Below are positions 60,953-64,000 of a stretch of 64,000 bases of DNA, one piece after another (position 1 is the first letter of the stretch; the number at the start of each line of letters is the position of its first letter). The notes below the pieces were generated by a model that saw only the letters and a list, made by a program, of their open reading frames with translations, was not told the DNA's origin and ran no database searches. Position numbers and translations under genes: made by a program. The DNA comes from Tetragonia tetragonoides. Taxonomy: Eukaryota; Streptophyta; Magnoliopsida; Caryophyllales; Aizoaceae. The DNA lies in NCBI GenBank assembly GCA_038025085.1, contig CM076147.1, forward strand, positions 31,408,766 to 31,472,765, read 5' to 3'.

Positions 60953-63366
60953 TCAATTGAGGACTTTGGCACCACAGGCTTGAGCTGAAGCTTGAACCAT
61001 CTGATCCTTGCGAATCCCAGCGTTGCACAAGTTAGCAAAGGCCCTCATATGTTTCTTTCCGTAGTTCTTCAAGTAGCCACAGTATGTTTGGTATGTATTC
61101 ACCTGCACATCCACAAATTAACCAATAAATAAGTAAACACGGTTCGACTTTGACCGAAATTGGTATGGACTTGTATCGTTTAAAGTGGAACAGAGGGAGT
61201 ATTTACATTTTACATCGACAGAATCTGATATATCAAAGCGATGTCAACAACTTTAATTAGTAAAACAAGGTGAATGAAATTGGTAATACTGTTTTAATTG
61301 ACCAAATCATAAAATAAAAATAAAAATAAAAATAAACCCAACTTTTGATGCAATTTTGTGTATCATTTTATACTCATAAGTTATGTTAGAAGGTGAATAA
61401 ACTAGGAAAATGGTAATACCAATTCTTTGAGGCAATCCCAATCATCAACAACAGCTTGTCCTGCTGGCCTAATCCTCTTAAGCATAGAAGGACCATCATG
61501 TTCACCAAACAGAGCTTTGCCAATGGCTTCAACACTTTGATCCACATGTTTCCTGTGGAAAATCACTTCATCTAATTGCTTTTGTGCATCAATTCTCTCA
61601 TTAGAATCCATAGGAGCTCGTCGAACCTACATCAAAATAAACCCGAAAATTATATACATTTTCTTCTTCTTTTGTTCATTTGATGAGGGGAATGCTAATT
61701 TGAGAATAATGACTAAGCTAAAACCTTTTGTTTAAAGTAAAAAAGATCAGCTTCACGTTGTTCTATAGTGATTAAGGGAGTTTGCTCAGGTTGGTTCTCA
61801 AGGTAATTAGTGTGGTCCTCTTTGCTAGAATCCGCCACAAAGTAACGAGCAAGAAGATCATTTCTTAGGCTAAGATCACCATATTTTATCACATGAGAAC
61901 CCCCATATTTATCACCAATTGTGCGATTCTTCACCTGCATAATCAAATAGCCATGAATTTAGACCTGTCAAAAACTGACCCGACAAATAGCAAATTAAAT
62001 CCAATATTTCAATAGTGTTTAAATAATTAACTAGACTATATCCATCAGTTACATATAGCTTTTCATAAGGATAAACATTCTTACTGTAACATATTGCTGT
62101 TCCAAGGTCTCCTTTGCTGGGTTGTGTAGGTCGCTATAGAGTTATCACAAGTTAAAAAGGTTGAAATTAAATACAATCAAGAGCATTACCAAAAAAAAAA
62201 AAAAAAATACAATCAAGAGCAAAATTATAAGAAAAAGGGACTAATAACAGAGATAAACATCTAACCAATTCAAGTAACTCAGAAAATTTCTAATGTTTCG
62301 ATAACACCACATGTATATGTTATCGTCAAACAAATATATACCGCAAGATTCTTACCTATCCTCCATCCAAGCGACACTGTACACATCACCCAAACAGGTA
62401 TCATTGGGGTATCCAGGAATAGGAGTGTCAAAACCACAATAAGTTGCATAACTACTCTCGTTCGCATTTGATGCTGTAGTCACATATATATTCAAGTCTT
62501 TTGGCAAAAGACCCTCAAATATGCTACCTGATTCACACGCTTCGACATAAATAACCTGTAAAACAAAAACAATGTACGCGTAAAGATCAAAATGAAACAG
62601 AGGAAGTACGACAATATGTCATAATAATCTGTCATATAATTAAATGGCTTAGTGACTTATTACCATTCTTTTGTAGGTTTTGGAAGCATGCTTCTTTTTC
62701 AAGACATGTATGAGATCCTTGGCATAAATCAAATCTGTGTCTTCATTAGGCATGCCTATCTATTCACACAAGAGGGCAAATTTTTTCAATAGTAAGAAAA
62801 TTTATCAATTTTGAGTATTGCCAAATTAGATTGTTGTAATTAGTAAGACTTTTAAGAGGTAATTAATTTAGATAGTGATACTTACCAAGAATCCCAGAAC
62901 CACCATGGTCGGTATAGTATATGAAAATATGATCATTCGGACCACTGTCCAAAACCTTTCCAGTACCTCCCTTGATGGCTGTTTGATTCCCAAGTATCGC
63001 CGCGTATAAATTGCTAGAGTTCACAGCTTCTCCTGTGTAATCATATCCAAAAATGACCCCATATGTAATTGAGCATATAATTAGTAAAATTTTTGCTATT
63101 ACTAATCGTTGATTATGCATAATGTGGAAATCAAATTAATCATCTGAAGTTTTGTATAATCAAATAGTATTATATAAGGTTGTACAAGGGAATAAGCCAA
63201 CCTTAACAACGCCTGGATACACATTCTTGCCTTGTGGATGGTTTATGATAACACCGGGCTTAGGATTTTCTTTGTTGTAAGCAATGTCATCGTACATGAA
63301 GACGATGATGTTTTCGTCTTTGAGACCACCTTTCTTCATGATGTGATATACATGGCAAATATCTGC
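60953..63366 (-). CDS. VPE: Vacuolar processing enzyme, gene 2 (exons 2-9), exon 3 acceptor mutated
   Basis: Minus-strand exons 63366-63202, 63042-62886, 62755-62664, 62555-62356, 62133-62085, 61934-61725, 61626-61420 and 61102-60953 match VPE gene 1 exon for exon; exon 1 lies beyond the window. The core is intact in sequence: [24 protein letters not shown] with the catalytic His, and [13 protein letters not shown] with the catalytic Cys. Exons 4 and 7 and the C terminus differ in length from gene 1, and the protein ends early (QACGAKVLN). The oddity is intron 2: the base pair before exon 3 reads AT, not AG (GGATAT then GATTAC). Retaining the intron, or using the other AGs in it, leads to stop codons. 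As read, a normal mRNA cannot be made; this may be a young pseudogene or a sequence error. Confidence 0.85.
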
Positions 63367-64000
63367 CTGCAAGGTGAAATGGATATAATAGAAGTTTATT
63401 TTCGAAAATAAAGCCATATAATTAAAAGGATAAAAATATGGGATAACTAATGCATTTGTGTGAATCTACTAATAATTAGCATCAAACTTGCATTTCTTGA
63501 TTATGAATTTTAATTTAATACTCAGTAGTGTAGCCAATTTTGGAAGATAAAAAGATGGATAACTTTGCTTAATGCATGTAGGGCGTAGGCAATGTAGCTA
63601 TATAGAGATTAGAGAACGTTTATAGCTCACTATTTGCTATGTCATTGATAGTTTGACATAAACTCAAAATGTATCTTCCACAGTGCAATAACAAGAAATG
63701 TTACATTTGATTTGGGAAGTGTATGAATCACACTGTCTTAGGTCAGGGTCTGAACCAAACTCGGCCCTGGTCCGGCCAAATCTGTATTTCGCCCTGAGGC
63801 CTATAAAATGTCAAGACCGACAGACTGGGAATATGAATTGTAAAATGTCACTAGTATATTTTGACACCACTAATTAACATGGTAATACTGAAGATACGTT
63901 ATAGCTGAGTCTTGTAACATTACAGGTAGAAAATAAAAAAGACATAACTACAAGATAAAAAAGACTAGCAATAATTGCCCAATCAAAGTGAAATTAAAGA
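63367..64000 (-). other. Intron 1 of VPE gene 2 (partial)
   Basis: Begins 5' of exon 2 (acceptor TTGCAG at 63372-63367 on the minus strand) and runs off the window. No exon 1-like sequence (compare [20 protein letters not shown] in gene 1) is seen here. Confidence 0.6.

Noticed and set aside
62863..63120. Alternative start giving a VPE2 protein from within intron 2
   Set aside because: The ATG at 63120 is in frame with exon 3, but it would remove exons 1-2, including the start of the catalytic fold and the signal peptide; there is no promoter evidence.

Overview
This is nuclear DNA from a flowering plant, most likely a core eudicot. The evidence is GT-AG introns, AT-rich spacers, a plant glycosyltransferase, an arabinogalactan peptide, a DUF1639 protein, vacuolar processing enzymes, and plant-type retrotransposons and MITEs. 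A Caryophyllales/Amaranthaceae source is a guess from general repeat flavour and the abundance of F-box and FAR1-like genes; I could not verify it.

Layout. (a) 1-9.0 kb is a repeat-rich accessory block. It holds three tandem F-box genes (At2g35280-like; one cut by the window edge, one broken, one apparently intact) facing a broken FAR1/MULE-transposase-like gene on the minus strand. The block is full of short repeats carrying GTAGCAAA or its complement, and a copia-like solo LTR interrupts one repeat array. (b) 9.2-15.5 kb holds two MITEs and a nearly full-length but frameshifted L1-type LINE (ORF1 with zinc knuckle; ORF2 with endonuclease, reverse transcriptase, zf-RVT and RNase H) with a clear target-site duplication. 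(c) 16.4-21.2 kb is an intact two-exon BC10-like (Core-2/I-branching, DUF266) glycosyltransferase gene. (d) 24.2-25.8 kb is a MULE-type element with long terminal inverted repeats and a perfect 9-bp target duplication. It has captured most of a histone H4 coding sequence joined to the first codons of what looks like an NF-YB gene. (e) 26.7-27.0 kb is a short AG-peptide gene with a TATA box, followed by a near-palindromic MITE. (f) 30.7-36.0 kb is a Ty1/copia element with 169-bp LTRs, a PBS, a 5-bp target duplication and decayed reading frames. (g) 38.0-46.5 kb is a minus-strand DUF1639 gene with four coding exons, a 3.8-kb intron containing MITEs, and a long, probably spliced 5' leader. (h) 47.3-50.1 kb holds RNase H remnants and a nested pair of DNA elements (a Harbinger-like MITE carrying a (AAC)43 microsatellite inside a hAT-like element). 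(i) 50.5-57.8 kb is a complete nine-exon vacuolar processing enzyme (legumain) gene on the minus strand. (j) 61.0-64.0 kb is a second, diverged VPE gene in tandem; its exons 2-9 are visible, and the splice acceptor of exon 3 has lost its AG.

The host genes are independent and do not form an operon-like system. The two VPE genes are a tandem duplicate pair. The most unusual items are the H4/NF-YB chimera carried by a Pack-MULE, the F-box/FAR1 convergent cassette flanked by oppositely oriented GTAGCAAA arrays, and the VPE copy with a broken splice site.
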